A stretch of 64,000 nucleotides of DNA from Deltaproteobacteria bacterium (lineage in GTDB: Bacteria > Myxococcota_A > Polyangia > Polyangiales > Ga0077539): NCBI GenBank assembly GCA_947477565.1, contig CANJUR010000001.1, forward strand, positions 153,996-217,995, written 5' to 3'. The notes beneath the pieces were generated by a model. That model did not search any database. It was not told the DNA's origin and was given only the letters and a program-made list of their open reading frames with translations. Position 1 is the stretch's first letter. Every line of letters starts with the position of its first letter. This document shows positions 34,977 through 43,523 of this stretch, piece by piece. The translations under genes and the position numbers were made by a program.

Positions 34977-35228
34977 TCAGGCGACCCTGTCGGTGCGCTG
35001 CTGGACGAGATCGACCAGCTGCCCGACGGTCGAGATACCGACTAGCTGATCGTCGGGAATCTGGATCTTGAACTCGCGCTCCATGCTCCCAACGATCTCG
35101 AGCATGCCGAGCGAGTCGATGCCGAGGTCACTGATGGGCGTAGTCTCGGTGGGCTGCGGAATCTCCTTCTCCGCGACCTCGCTCGCGATCCGGCGGAAGG
35201 TGTTGAGCAGTTCGTCTCGTGCGATCAT
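34977..35228 (-). CDS. acyl carrier protein (second of a pair)
   Basis: 83 residues from ATG 35228; the frame extends far upstream but no longer start fits. Ser39 in DLGIDSLGMLEIV is the phosphopantetheine site. Helices I and II (DELLNTFRRIASEVAEKE; MEREFKIQIPDDQL) are typical. First gene of the minus-strand ACP pair and head to head with the ketosynthase across a 238-nt shared promoter region. Confidence 0.9.
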   Translation of the reverse strand: MIARDELLNTFRRIASEVAEKEIPQPTETTPISDLGIDSLGMLEIVGSMEREFKIQIPDDQLVGISTVGQLVDLVQQRTDRVA

Positions 35229-35306
35229 GGCGGTGCCGCGCTCCGTGCTGTGGTTCGGGAAGGCTGTGCGAGTGATCGGGGTCATCTCGACCCCACACGC
35301 GCCGCG

Positions 35307-35335
35307 TACATCGCAGCGAACGTGCACCCTGTCAA
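35307..35335 (-). promoter_or_regulatory. possible sigma-70 promoter for the ACP pair
   Basis: On the minus strand a perfect -35 TTGACA (35335-35330) is followed after 17 nt by GATGTA, a poor -10. The start codon lies 79 nt beyond. Only the -35 is convincing. Confidence 0.3.
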
Positions 35336-35428
35336 GACACGTAATCCCTTGAGAACAAGTGTTTCCGTGCGACTGGGCATGCGTAGCTGACGTGGCGGTG
35401 GGCAGCTTGTTTCGCGCCCCGGGGCTGC

Positions 35429-35458
35429 TTGCTGGCCCGGTCTGCCATCGGGTATAGC
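35429..35458 (+). promoter_or_regulatory. possible promoter of the ketosynthase operon, near-leaderless
   Basis: TTGCTG (35429-35434), an 18-nt spacer and TATAGC (35453-35458) precede the ATG at 35467 by only 8 nt. If this promoter is used, the transcript would have almost no 5' leader. No Shine-Dalgarno sequence is seen, which agrees with leaderless translation. Confidence 0.4.
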
Positions 35459-35466
35459 GCGCCCAG

Positions 35467-36714
35467 ATGACACCTCGAGTCCTCGTCACAGGGATGGGCG
35501 TCGTGAGTTCTGTCGGGCTCGGACGCGCCCCTTTCTGGCAGTCGCTCGTCGAGGGTCGCAGCGGGACTTCAACGATTCGATCGTTCGACGCGACGCGCCT
35601 CGGACGCACGCTCGCCGCGGAAGTGCAGGACTTCACCGCGACGGACCACCTCACCTCGGTGGAGTCCCGGCGAGCCGGGCGCTGCTCCGCGTTCGCGCTC
35701 GCGGCCGCGAGGATGGCCGTGCGAGACGCGGCCCTCCCCGAGGCCGCACTGCGGAGCGAGCGCGCGAGCGTCGTGCTTGGGACCACCATGGGTGAAGCCG
35801 ACATCTGCGGAGTGCTCGACGGCCGCTGGATTCACGAGGGCCCGGATGCGATGTCGCCGCGGGTCATCCCGAAGTTCGCGCCGTATCTGCTCTCGATGCA
35901 AACCGCCCAGGCCTTCGGCTGCCGCGGCACCGTGCTCACGCTCCCGGCTGCTTGCGCGGCGGGGAATTACGCCATCGGGTATGCGACGGACCTGATCCGC
36001 GCCGGCCGGGCCGACGTGGTGATCACCGGCGCCGCCGAGATGCTGCAGGAGCTACAGTTTGCGGGCTTCGTGCGCCTCGGTGCCGTGGCGCCAGAGCGCT
36101 GTCAACCCTTCGATCTGGAGAGGCTGGGGTTGATCGTGGGCGAAGGTGCGGGGGTCATGGTGCTGGAGTCCGAAGCGCATGCCGTGCGGCGCGGTGCGAC
36201 GGCACTGGCGGAAGTTGGCGGGTACGGCCTGGCCTGCGATGGGTTTCACATCACGCGCCCAGAGCCGTCCGGCGCGGGCGTGATCCATGCGCTTCGCGAG
36301 GCCATCCGTCGCTCGGGACTCGCGGCGGGCGACGTGGACTTCATCAACGCCCACGGCACCGGGACGAAAGCAAACGACGCCGTCGAATCGACCGCAGTGC
36401 GCGCGGTGTTCGGCGAGCGGCGAGTGCCCATCTCCTCGATCAAGAGCTTGATCGGTCACTGCATGGGCGCCGCGAGCGCGATCGAGGCCGTGAGCTGCGT
36501 CGAGACCATCATCAGCGGCATCTATCCACCCACGACGGGTTATGGGTCCGTCGATCCGGAGTGCGACCTGGCGGTGGTAGCCAATACCGCCGCTCGGGGC
36601 CGCGCCGACGTGGTGGTCAATCACTCGCTCGCGTTCGGTGGCTACGACGCGGTGGTGCTCTTCGCGAAACCCGATCACCTCCCCTCCCCCGCGGCGCGCG
36701 AAGGTGTCGCGTGA
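35467..36714 (+). CDS. beta-ketoacyl-ACP synthase (FabF-type), catalytic
   Basis: 415 residues. Complete Cys-His-His triad: Cys163 in LPAACAAGNYAI, His296 in NAHGTGTKANDAVE and His331 in SLIGHCMGAAS, at FabF-like spacing. It performs decarboxylative condensation of malonyl-ACP onto an acyl chain. The C-terminal NHSLAFGGYDAVVLF is standard. The stop overlaps the next start (GTGA), coupling it to a ketosynthase-like partner without catalytic residues. This KS-alpha/KS-beta order and the divergent ACPs resemble type II polyketide or special fatty-acid systems more than primary metabolism. Confidence 0.93.
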   Translation: MTPRVLVTGMGVVSSVGLGRAPFWQSLVEGRSGTSTIRSFDATRLGRTLAAEVQDFTATDHLTSVESRRAGRCSAFALAAARMAVRDAALPEAALRSERASVVLGTTMGEADICGVLDGRWIHEGPDAMSPRVIPKFAPYLLSMQTAQAFGCRGTVLTLPAACAAGNYAIGYATDLIRAGRADVVITGAAEMLQELQFAGFVRLGAVAPERCQPFDLERLGLIVGEGAGVMVLESEAHAVRRGATALAEVGGYGLACDGFHITRPEPSGAGVIHALREAIRRSGLAAGDVDFINAHGTGTKANDAVESTAVRAVFGERRVPISSIKSLIGHCMGAASAIEAVSCVETIISGIYPPTTGYGSVDPECDLAVVANTAARGRADVVVNHSLAFGGYDAVVLFAKPDHLPSPAAREGVA

Positions 36715-37859
36715 GGCCCCTCGCGATCACCGGCCTCGGCGTCGCATCGCCGCTCGGACTCGGCTGGGAAGCCTTTCGCGCGGGGCTCGCGGCCCCCGCA
36801 GGAGCCGCGTTTTCGACGACGCCGACGAGTTTCACCGCCGCCGCTCACCCGGCGCTACGAGTAGCCGAGGTCGCCAACTTCGACCCGCGGCCGATCGTCG
36901 GCGACAAGGGCCTTCGCAACAACGACCGACTGACTCGGCTGCTGCTGGTGGCCGCGCGGCTGGGCCTCGAGCACGCCGGGCTCAAGCGCGCCGGAGCCTT
37001 CGCTGCCCTCGGGCCGACGGAGGTCGGGGTGTGCGCCTCGACGGCGTACGGGAGCCTTGAGGCGATTCACGAACTTGACGTCGTGGCTCGCCTGGAAGAC
37101 CCGCGGTACCTCAACCCGGCGCGTTTCCCAAACACGGTGATCAACAGTTCGGTTGGGTACGTGAGCATCTGGGAAGAGCTTCGTGCACTCAACGCGACAG
37201 TGACCAATGGCCCGACGGGCGGCCTCGATGCCTTCGACGCGGCCTCGATCTGGATCGACGCGGGTCGAGCGAAGGCCGTGCTCACGGGCGGCGCGGAGGC
37301 GATGTCCGAGGGCTTGTGGCAGGCGTTCCGGCGGCTCGGCGCGCTCGATGAGAATCCCGAGGTGTGGGCGCCAGGAGACGTGGGCTCGCGTGGCCTGCGG
37401 CTCGGCGAAGGCGCGTGCCTCGCAGTGGTGGAAGACCTCGCAGCGGCCCGCGAGCGCGGAGCAACCGTGCTCGCCGAGGTCGTCGGCTACGGGGCTGCGT
37501 TCGAGCCCGCGGAGGATTCGCAGCCGATGGTGCACGTGAGCGCAGAGGCGCTCACCCGCGCGGTGCACATTGCCGTCGCAAGCGTAGAGCGCGCGCGGGT
37601 AATCATGGCGGTGAGCGGGCTCTCGGGCCTCGGCGTTCTCGACGAGCCAGAGCGGGCAGCGATCGCGGCGGCACTCGGCGACGTGCCGGTGAAGAAGCCG
37701 AAGGCATGGTTCGGCGAAACGCTGGGTGCTGCGGGGGCGTTTGGGGTCGCGGCGGCGATCGAGTGGTTGTCGGATGCACGCGCGGGTGACTGCGCAGTGG
37801 TGACTTCCGTAGGGTTCTACGGCAATGCGTCGGCGCTGGTCGTCCGACGCCCGGAGTGA
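36711..37859 (+). CDS. inactive ketosynthase homologue (chain-length-factor-like)
   Basis: 382 residues, GTG start overlapping the upstream stop. The thiolase fold is kept (LAITGLGVASPLGLG, then FGETLGAAGAFGVAAA), but all three catalytic positions differ: the Cys site reads NGPTGGLDAF, the first His site reads VSGLSG, and the second reads GETLGAAG (His to Glu). Type II polyketide synthases use such a KS-beta/CLF subunit bound to the active KS-alpha to set chain length. It lacks the Gln that often replaces Cys in classical KS-beta proteins. Heterodimer with the preceding gene product is inferred from coupling. Confidence 0.88.
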   Translation: MRPLAITGLGVASPLGLGWEAFRAGLAAPAGAAFSTTPTSFTAAAHPALRVAEVANFDPRPIVGDKGLRNNDRLTRLLLVAARLGLEHAGLKRAGAFAALGPTEVGVCASTAYGSLEAIHELDVVARLEDPRYLNPARFPNTVINSSVGYVSIWEELRALNATVTNGPTGGLDAFDAASIWIDAGRAKAVLTGGAEAMSEGLWQAFRRLGALDENPEVWAPGDVGSRGLRLGEGACLAVVEDLAAARERGATVLAEVVGYGAAFEPAEDSQPMVHVSAEALTRAVHIAVASVERARVIMAVSGLSGLGVLDEPERAAIAAALGDVPVKKPKAWFGETLGAAGAFGVAAAIEWLSDARAGDCAVVTSVGFYGNASALVVRRPE

Positions 37860-37862
37860 GCG

Positions 37863-39089
37863 ATGAGCTGGATTGACGACAAGGCCTACGAGGGCCTGGC
37901 CAGGGTGCGCGAGGCGCGCGAGGCTGGGGTGTATCCGTTCTTCCGCCCGTTTGAGGGCGGGGGCATTCGCACGAGCGTCGCGGGTCACGCCTTCGTGAAC
38001 TTCAGTTCCAACGACTACCTCGGGCTGACGACGCACCCGAAGGTGAAAGAGGCCGCCAAAGCCGCTGTGGACGTCTTCGCCTGCGGGCTCTCGAGCTCGC
38101 GGGTACAGGCCACCACGACGGCGCACGTCGAACTCGAAGAGCGCCTCGCGAGGTACTTCGGCTTCGAGAAGGCCCTGGTGACCACCACGGGCTATCAAGC
38201 GATGGTTGGCACTGTGATGTCGCTCGCCGACCGCGATACCACCCTCATCCTCGACAACCTGTCGCACGCCTGCATCCTCGACGGCACCTTCGTCGCTGCG
38301 GGGAGCCCTGGGCGCGCGCCCGAGGTGAGGTTCTTCAACCACAACAGCGCGCGATCTCTGGAGCGGGTGCTGAAGTCCAAAGAGCGCCCCAACGCCATGG
38401 TGTTGGTCGAGGGCATCTATTCGCTCGACGGCGACATGGGCCACCTCAAGGAGATCGTCGAAGTGTGCGAGCGCTACAACGCCGTCCTTGTGGTCGACGA
38501 TGCGCACGGCTCGGGCACCCTTGGTGCGCACGGTCGCGGCATCCTGGAGCACCTCGGACTGGAAGGCCGCTCGCCGATCGTGGTGTCGACCTTCTCCAAG
38601 GTCTTTGGCGGCATCGGCGGAATCATCCTCGGCAGTACTGACGTCATCGAACTCATTCAACACACCGCCCGCAGCTTCGTGTTCAGCGCGACGCTCCCGG
38701 TGCCCATCGTGGCAGCGGCGGCGACGATTCTCACGATGCTCGAAGAAGACGGCGTCGCGCTCGTGGAAGAGCTCCAGGAAAACGCGCTGTACATGCGCAA
38801 CGAGTTGGTCTCCCGAGGGTTCGACCTCGGGCTGAGCGATACGCACATCATGCCCGTGATGGTGCGTGACGAGCGCAAGGCGATGCTCCTGCACCAGATG
38901 CTCTTCGACCGCGGGATCTACATGATTCCGATCACGTATCCCGGTGTAAAGGTGGGCGAAGAACGCCTGCGCGTGAACATCACCCGCGGTCACACCCGCG
39001 CCGAGATGAACCTCGCCCTCGAGTGTCTCGACGACCTCGGAGGCGCTTGCGAAATCCGCAAGCAGGATCACGCCGCGGCCACTCCCTGA
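37863..39089 (+). CDS. alpha-oxoamine synthase (serine palmitoyltransferase / KBL / BioF family)
   Basis: 408 residues, 3 nt after the KS-beta stop. PLP lysine Lys246 in STFSKVFGGIGG; His137 in LSHACILDG stacks on PLP; VDDAHGSGTLG at 211-221 binds the cofactor. FSSNDYLGL and RVNITRGHT are family hallmarks. These enzymes condense an amino acid with an acyl thioester, releasing CO2 to give an alpha-amino ketone. Beside ACPs and ketosynthases the acyl donor is likely acyl-ACP and the product sphingoid-like, but glycine- or alanine-using activity (KBL, BioF type) cannot be excluded. No other biotin or threonine-degradation genes are nearby. Confidence 0.92.
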   Translation: MSWIDDKAYEGLARVREAREAGVYPFFRPFEGGGIRTSVAGHAFVNFSSNDYLGLTTHPKVKEAAKAAVDVFACGLSSSRVQATTTAHVELEERLARYFGFEKALVTTTGYQAMVGTVMSLADRDTTLILDNLSHACILDGTFVAAGSPGRAPEVRFFNHNSARSLERVLKSKERPNAMVLVEGIYSLDGDMGHLKEIVEVCERYNAVLVVDDAHGSGTLGAHGRGILEHLGLEGRSPIVVSTFSKVFGGIGGIILGSTDVIELIQHTARSFVFSATLPVPIVAAAATILTMLEEDGVALVEELQENALYMRNELVSRGFDLGLSDTHIMPVMVRDERKAMLLHQMLFDRGIYMIPITYPGVKVGEERLRVNITRGHTRAEMNLALECLDDLGGACEIRKQDHAAATP

Positions 39090-39154
39090 GATCCATCGGC
39101 GTCCCGTTCTTGAGCCGACGTGCCTGAGACCGTAGCGTCTCTGCAGTTGCGCTG

Positions 39155-41437
39155 ATGTCCCCTACCCGCACCATCGTCCCGTGGCCCGAGCTTGCCGGGT
39201 TGGGCGCCCTTTTTGTCGCGGTGGCGGCGTGGAGCGGAGCAGGCCGCCCGATCGACCCGCGCGGCGTCGCGCTCGCAGCGCTCGCGGTGATCATCGCGCT
39301 TGCCCCGAAGCGCCTGTCGCGTACTGGCCACGGCGCGCAGGCCGAGGCGATCTCCGTCGCGGCGGCCCTTGGGGCGCTATCCGTCGCCAGCGTGGTCGCG
39401 GGGTTCAACCCCGGCTCCCGAACCCTGCGCCTCGCACACGCCGTCGCATCCGGCGAACTGCTGGGACTCTCCACGGTGCTCGCTTTTGCGCAGCCGATGC
39501 GCACGGAGTCGCTCCGCCGCGCCGCGCTGCCGGGCCTGTTCGTCGCCACCGTGGGCACTGCCGGCCTCTGGCCCGGTGCGGACCATTGGTTCCCCGGGTC
39601 GCGCGCGCTTGCCCCGATTGCGGTCGCAATTGCAGCACTCCTCCACCTCGCAGCGATGCAACGACCCACCGCGCCGGCCGAGCGCGCCCGGTCGATCTAC
39701 CCGACGATCGGCGTAACGGCCCTCGCACTCGCCACCCTCGCGCGCAGCCTTTCCCGCGAGAGTGACGGTGCGCTCCTCGCCTGGTCGCTGGGTATCGCTG
39801 CCCACGTCCTCGGCCTCGTAGTCGGACACGCCGACGCGTCCGCCGCGCAAGCGGGTCCCTTCGCGCGACGCACCCTCGCAGCCTCCTGGGGTTTCCTCGC
39901 GGGCGCGGTCGCGCTGGTCTTCGGGCCCGGCGCTCCGCTGACTGCGATGGCCATCGGCCTCGGCGTCGGAGTCTTCACGCTACCCCTCATCGATCGGTGG
40001 TTTCGCCCAGCCGAGGGTCGTCTGCTCGACGCTTGCGCACGCATCGGCCGAGGGCTGGACCGCGCAGAGTGCCTCGACGAGCTTGCAGCGGTCGTGCTCG
40101 ACCCGTTGCGCGAGGCCGCTCGCAACCTGCGCGCACCGGCCGCGTTCTGGGTGCTCGACGGCGCGCGCGTGCTCCAGATCGACGTCGCCGGGACACCCTC
40201 CGTCCGCCCGCTCTCGATCGAGGCAGAGAAGGTGCTCGTGACGTGGTTGCGCACGCGCCCGACGGTGGCCTTCGCCGACACGCTTCGGCCACATCTGGTG
40301 CGTCGGCCAGAGCTTCGTCCGGTGGTCGATGCGCTCGACGGCTACGAGGCCTTCGCGGCGCTTCCCCTCTGCGACGCCGAGAGGCTTCTCGGAGCCGTGA
40401 TCATCCCGCGCGGCGATCGGACAACGCCCGCGAGCTTCGAGGAGGAGTGCCAACTCGAGGAGGTGCGTCACCACATCGAGGGCGCTCTATTGCGCATCCT
40501 CGCGGCCGAGCGCGCGGACCAGCGGGCCGCGGATTCGCAGCAACGCGAAGCGAGCGAGATCGTGCGGGCCAACACCGCGGAGGCCGAGCTCGCGCGGGTC
40601 GGCGCCCTGGTGGTCGAGTCGGCCTCCGTAGTGGCCCTCGGGGTCGGCGCTACGCAGTGGATCGCCTATGCTCCGGCGACCCGCAAGCTGCAGTCGTTGC
40701 TGGATGCGCTCGCGCCGACCGAGGGGCCGATTGCGCTGGTCGCCGCGGTCGGTGTTTCGGTGCGACCGGCCGCGGGTCGCCTGCACGAGATGGGACCGCG
40801 ATCTGATCGTGGGTTGATGGTGCTCGACGCATCCGCGATCGAACCGCGGGCGATTCTAGCGACGTTGTTGGGCGACGCTCGCGGGGCGAGCCCGGTGCCC
40901 GGTTGGCTCGAGCGCGCGGCGGGTGCGACGCTCGTCATCGAACACGCTGTCGCGCTTGGTCACGAGGGCCTCACTGCGCTCGCTGGGGCGCTCGATCGTG
41001 GCGCATCCAGGCGGCTCGGTGACGAAACCGAGTACGCACTGGAGGTGCGGGTCATCGTTGCGGTACCGCGCGATCCGTCGGAGTGCGACCTCCCGGCGTC
41101 ACTGGGACGTCGGCTGCGCGGGCGGGTCGCTCGGGTGCCTGCACTGCGCGAGCGCCTCGAAGATATTGAGTCCCTGGTCTACGCCGCGATGGATCGGGCG
41201 TGCCGTTGCGCCGACCGCAGTCCGCTCGGCATCACGCCCGAGGCCCTCGCAGCGCTCCGCGCCCACTCGTGGCCGGGCGAGTTGCCCGAACTCGACGCCG
41301 CTCTCGCGCACGCGGTCTCCGTCGCGCGAGCGTCACGAATTCAGAGCGAGGATCTTCCACCGTTGGTGCGAGCGTCGATGTTCCAACGAGTGCGGGACGA
41401 CAACGACCGGATGCGAGGCGCGGCGCTCGACGACTGA
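39155..41437 (+). CDS. membrane GAF protein with degenerate sigma-54-activator-like domain
   Basis: 760 residues. Residues 1-285 hold about eight hydrophobic helices. A GAF-like domain follows (~295-445; FAALPLCDAERLLGAVIIP). The C-terminal ~280 residues follow an NtrC-type AAA+ domain only in outline: LLGDARGA, VPALRERLEDIESLVYAAMD (normally the PPLRxRxEDI box) and HSWPGELPELDAALAHAV (normally WPGNVREL). The Walker A and GAFTGA motifs, needed for ATP use and sigma-54 contact, are absent. No C-terminal HTH is seen. Probably a sensor that regulates a partner by binding. The position 65 nt after the lipid cluster suggests a link. Confidence 0.65.
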   Translation: MSPTRTIVPWPELAGLGALFVAVAAWSGAGRPIDPRGVALAALAVIIALAPKRLSRTGHGAQAEAISVAAALGALSVASVVAGFNPGSRTLRLAHAVASGELLGLSTVLAFAQPMRTESLRRAALPGLFVATVGTAGLWPGADHWFPGSRALAPIAVAIAALLHLAAMQRPTAPAERARSIYPTIGVTALALATLARSLSRESDGALLAWSLGIAAHVLGLVVGHADASAAQAGPFARRTLAASWGFLAGAVALVFGPGAPLTAMAIGLGVGVFTLPLIDRWFRPAEGRLLDACARIGRGLDRAECLDELAAVVLDPLREAARNLRAPAAFWVLDGARVLQIDVAGTPSVRPLSIEAEKVLVTWLRTRPTVAFADTLRPHLVRRPELRPVVDALDGYEAFAALPLCDAERLLGAVIIPRGDRTTPASFEEECQLEEVRHHIEGALLRILAAERADQRAADSQQREASEIVRANTAEAELARVGALVVESASVVALGVGATQWIAYAPATRKLQSLLDALAPTEGPIALVAAVGVSVRPAAGRLHEMGPRSDRGLMVLDASAIEPRAILATLLGDARGASPVPGWLERAAGATLVIEHAVALGHEGLTALAGALDRGASRRLGDETEYALEVRVIVAVPRDPSECDLPASLGRRLRGRVARVPALRERLEDIESLVYAAMDRACRCADRSPLGITPEALAALRAHSWPGELPELDAALAHAVSVARASRIQSEDLPPLVRASMFQRVRDDNDRMRGAALDD

Positions 41438-41449
41438 GCTGATTCGCGA

Positions 41450-42166
41450 TCAGTTCGGCAGGTCGCGCGAATCGATCCCGCCTTTGATCACCCGAAGCTT
41501 CGGGGCGCTCTCGGTTCGCGGCCGCGAAGCTCGCCTCGCGGGGCCGTTGCCGAGCACCGCACCGACGAGGAGTCCCACCAAAGCGAGCACCGATCCAGGG
41601 CTTTGAGAGAAGAAGAAGCCCACGGCGATCATCACCCCAAAGATGGCCGTGAACTGACGACCGGTAAGCGAGACGATCCCGAGAAACGAGGTCGCTCGGG
41701 TGCCCTCACTCATTCCCCACGCGGCCGCGAGCATGGTCGTCGCAGCAGCCGGCGAGTAGGCCCGCTGCGTCCAGAACGGGGTGTAGATCGCCCCGACGAC
41801 GACCACTGCCAGAGCCGAGACGACGGATGTGACGGCCATCGCGGTCAGCACTCGTCTGAGTCCCCAACGGGTCTCCATCACTCCGCCGAAGAACCACAGG
41901 GTGATCACCGTCCAGAACACGGACTGAACTCCAGCCGGATCGTGCACGAAGGGATGCGTGACGAGCCGCCACACCTCGCCGTGCGCCACCCTCGAGGGGA
42001 TCAGCACCAGCGCCGTGAAGGGCCCCAGCGGGTCGGGGGTCGTGTCGACTGCGGCGGAGCGGTTGACCAGCGACTCCACGAGCCACACGCCGACGAAGAG
42101 CACCCCGAGGGTCTTCATCGAGCGCGAGAAGTTGGGCAGGGCAAACTGGATGTTAGGTTCGTTCAT
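41450..42166 (-). CDS. rhomboid-like membrane protein without visible catalytic residues
   Basis: 238 residues with about six hydrophobic helices. The N-terminal signature GEVWRLVTHPFVH is that of rhomboid proteases (WR..T..F.H). The expected GxSG serine site reads AAATTMLAAAWG, and the last helices (ALVGLLVGAVLG) have no catalytic His. It therefore looks like an inactive rhomboid relative that may bind or chaperone membrane proteins. Convergent with the preceding gene, which ends 12 nt away. Confidence 0.7.
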   Translation of the reverse strand: MNEPNIQFALPNFSRSMKTLGVLFVGVWLVESLVNRSAAVDTTPDPLGPFTALVLIPSRVAHGEVWRLVTHPFVHDPAGVQSVFWTVITLWFFGGVMETRWGLRRVLTAMAVTSVVSALAVVVVGAIYTPFWTQRAYSPAAATTMLAAAWGMSEGTRATSFLGIVSLTGRQFTAIFGVMIAVGFFFSQSPGSVLALVGLLVGAVLGNGPARRASRPRTESAPKLRVIKGGIDSRDLPN

Positions 42167-42391
42167 GGGGACTCTGGCGCGGCACTGTGCCGCCGAGCTA
42201 GGGAGCTATCACGCTTCGCGTGAGCGACGGTCGGAAGACCCGCGGAGTGCTCAAGATGACTTTGTACACCAGCGGCAACGATTGACAGCAGCGACGGTAG
42301 GGCGATACCCCGATCACTCGCGATGCACCATGTGATCTACGGTTTCCTTGTGACCTTCCAACATCAGTCGCCAGGAGGGGCAGCGGGGCAC

Positions 42392-43054
42392 ATGCCGAGC
42401 TCCGTCGACCTCATCGCCCAGGCGACACTGCCGGTGAAGATGGTGGTTCTGCTGCTGCTGATCTTCTCCATCGCTTGCTGGTACATCATTGGTTACAAGT
42501 GGTTGTATCTCCGCCGGGCTTTCGCGGAAAACGAAGCGTTCCTGGAGATTTTCGAGCGTACCCGGCAGCTAAGCATCACCGCAGAAGCCGCTACGCTGCG
42601 CCCTCGGAGTCCGATCGCGCAGATGTTCCGCGCTGGCTACGAAGAGTTGCTGCGGGTGAAAGCTGCCCACGAGGGCGACGACGCGCCGGGGATTGAAAAC
42701 GTCGAGCGCGCCCTGCGCCGAGCGTTCTCGAGGCAGACCACCGTGCTCGAGAGCATGGTTCCTTTCCTCGCGACCACCGGCAGCACGGCGCCATTCATCG
42801 GCCTCTTCGGCACGGTCTACGGCATCATGCACGCGTTCATGCAGCTCTCCGCTTCTCGCGACACGGCGACCATCGACCGGGTCGGACCGGGCATCGCAGA
42901 GGCGCTCTTCACCACCGCGGTAGGACTCGTCGCCGCGATTCCCGCGGTGATTGCGTACAACTACTTCGTGCGCCGCCTGCGGGTCATCTCGACGGAGATG
43001 GACATCTTCGCCAATGAGTTTCTCAACATCGTGCGCCGCCACATCCTGAAGTAA
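42392..43054 (+). CDS. tolQ: TolQ/ExbB-type proton channel protein
   Basis: 220 residues from ATG 42392, 11 nt after AGGAGGGG; an ATG at 42323 is in frame but lacks a ribosome site. Three membrane helices: VVLLLLIFSIACWYII, the conserved TTGSTAPFIGLFGTVYGIMH, and EALFTTAVGLVAAIPAVIAY. Uses the proton gradient with TolR to drive envelope movements. Gene order (tolR, tolA-like, tolB following) favours TolQ over ExbB. Confidence 0.92.
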   Translation: MPSSVDLIAQATLPVKMVVLLLLIFSIACWYIIGYKWLYLRRAFAENEAFLEIFERTRQLSITAEAATLRPRSPIAQMFRAGYEELLRVKAAHEGDDAPGIENVERALRRAFSRQTTVLESMVPFLATTGSTAPFIGLFGTVYGIMHAFMQLSASRDTATIDRVGPGIAEALFTTAVGLVAAIPAVIAYNYFVRRLRVISTEMDIFANEFLNIVRRHILK

Positions 43055-43060
43055 CCAGCG

Positions 43061-43501
43061 ATGTCGTTCTCAAGCAGCAGCGGTGGCGGTGGCCCGATGA
43101 GCGAGATTAACGTCACCCCTCTGGTCGACGTGATGCTCGTACTTCTGATCATCTTCATGGTCACCACGCCGATGGTTCAGGCTGGCCTGCGTGTAGACCT
43201 CCCCAACGCCGAGGCACCCGCGATTCCCAACGCCGAGCAGAAGCTCCGGGTGACCATCGGCCACGAGGACGCCGCCAATCCCGCAAGCCCAATCTCAATC
43301 TGGATCGGCCAGGATCGCACCACCCTCGATCGCCTCGCCGAGCAACTACGCGCCAACGCGATTGTTCAGCGCGACCACGAGGCCTACGTGCAGGCCGACG
43401 AGAGCATTCCCTACGGCATTGTAGTGAGGGTGCTGGCGGCGATGCGAACGGCCGGCGTCGAGCGTCTCGGCATTGTTACCGATCCACTCAACAGCCAGTA
43501 G
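43061..43501 (+). CDS. tolR: TolR/ExbD-type protein
   Basis: 146 residues, 6 nt after tolQ. The N-terminal anchor carries the key aspartate in INVTPLVDVMLVLLIIFMV. The periplasmic part ends EDAANPASPISIWIGQDRTT ... VVRVLAAMRTAGVERLGIV, the TolR/ExbD fold. Works in the TolQ-TolR motor. Confidence 0.93.
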   Translation: MSFSSSSGGGGPMSEINVTPLVDVMLVLLIIFMVTTPMVQAGLRVDLPNAEAPAIPNAEQKLRVTIGHEDAANPASPISIWIGQDRTTLDRLAEQLRANAIVQRDHEAYVQADESIPYGIVVRVLAAMRTAGVERLGIVTDPLNSQ

Positions 43502-43523
43502 CGAGCTCTCTCCCCCTTTCCAA

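Noticed and set aside
36855-39071. Minus-strand open frame of ~738 codons opposite KS-beta and the oxoamine synthase
   Set aside because: Antisense to two well-supported enzymes; composition is typical of a mirrored high-GC frame.
41438-41449. CTGAT/ATCAG dyad between convergent genes considered as a bidirectional terminator
   Set aside because: Stem too short (5 bp) and no T-runs on either strand.
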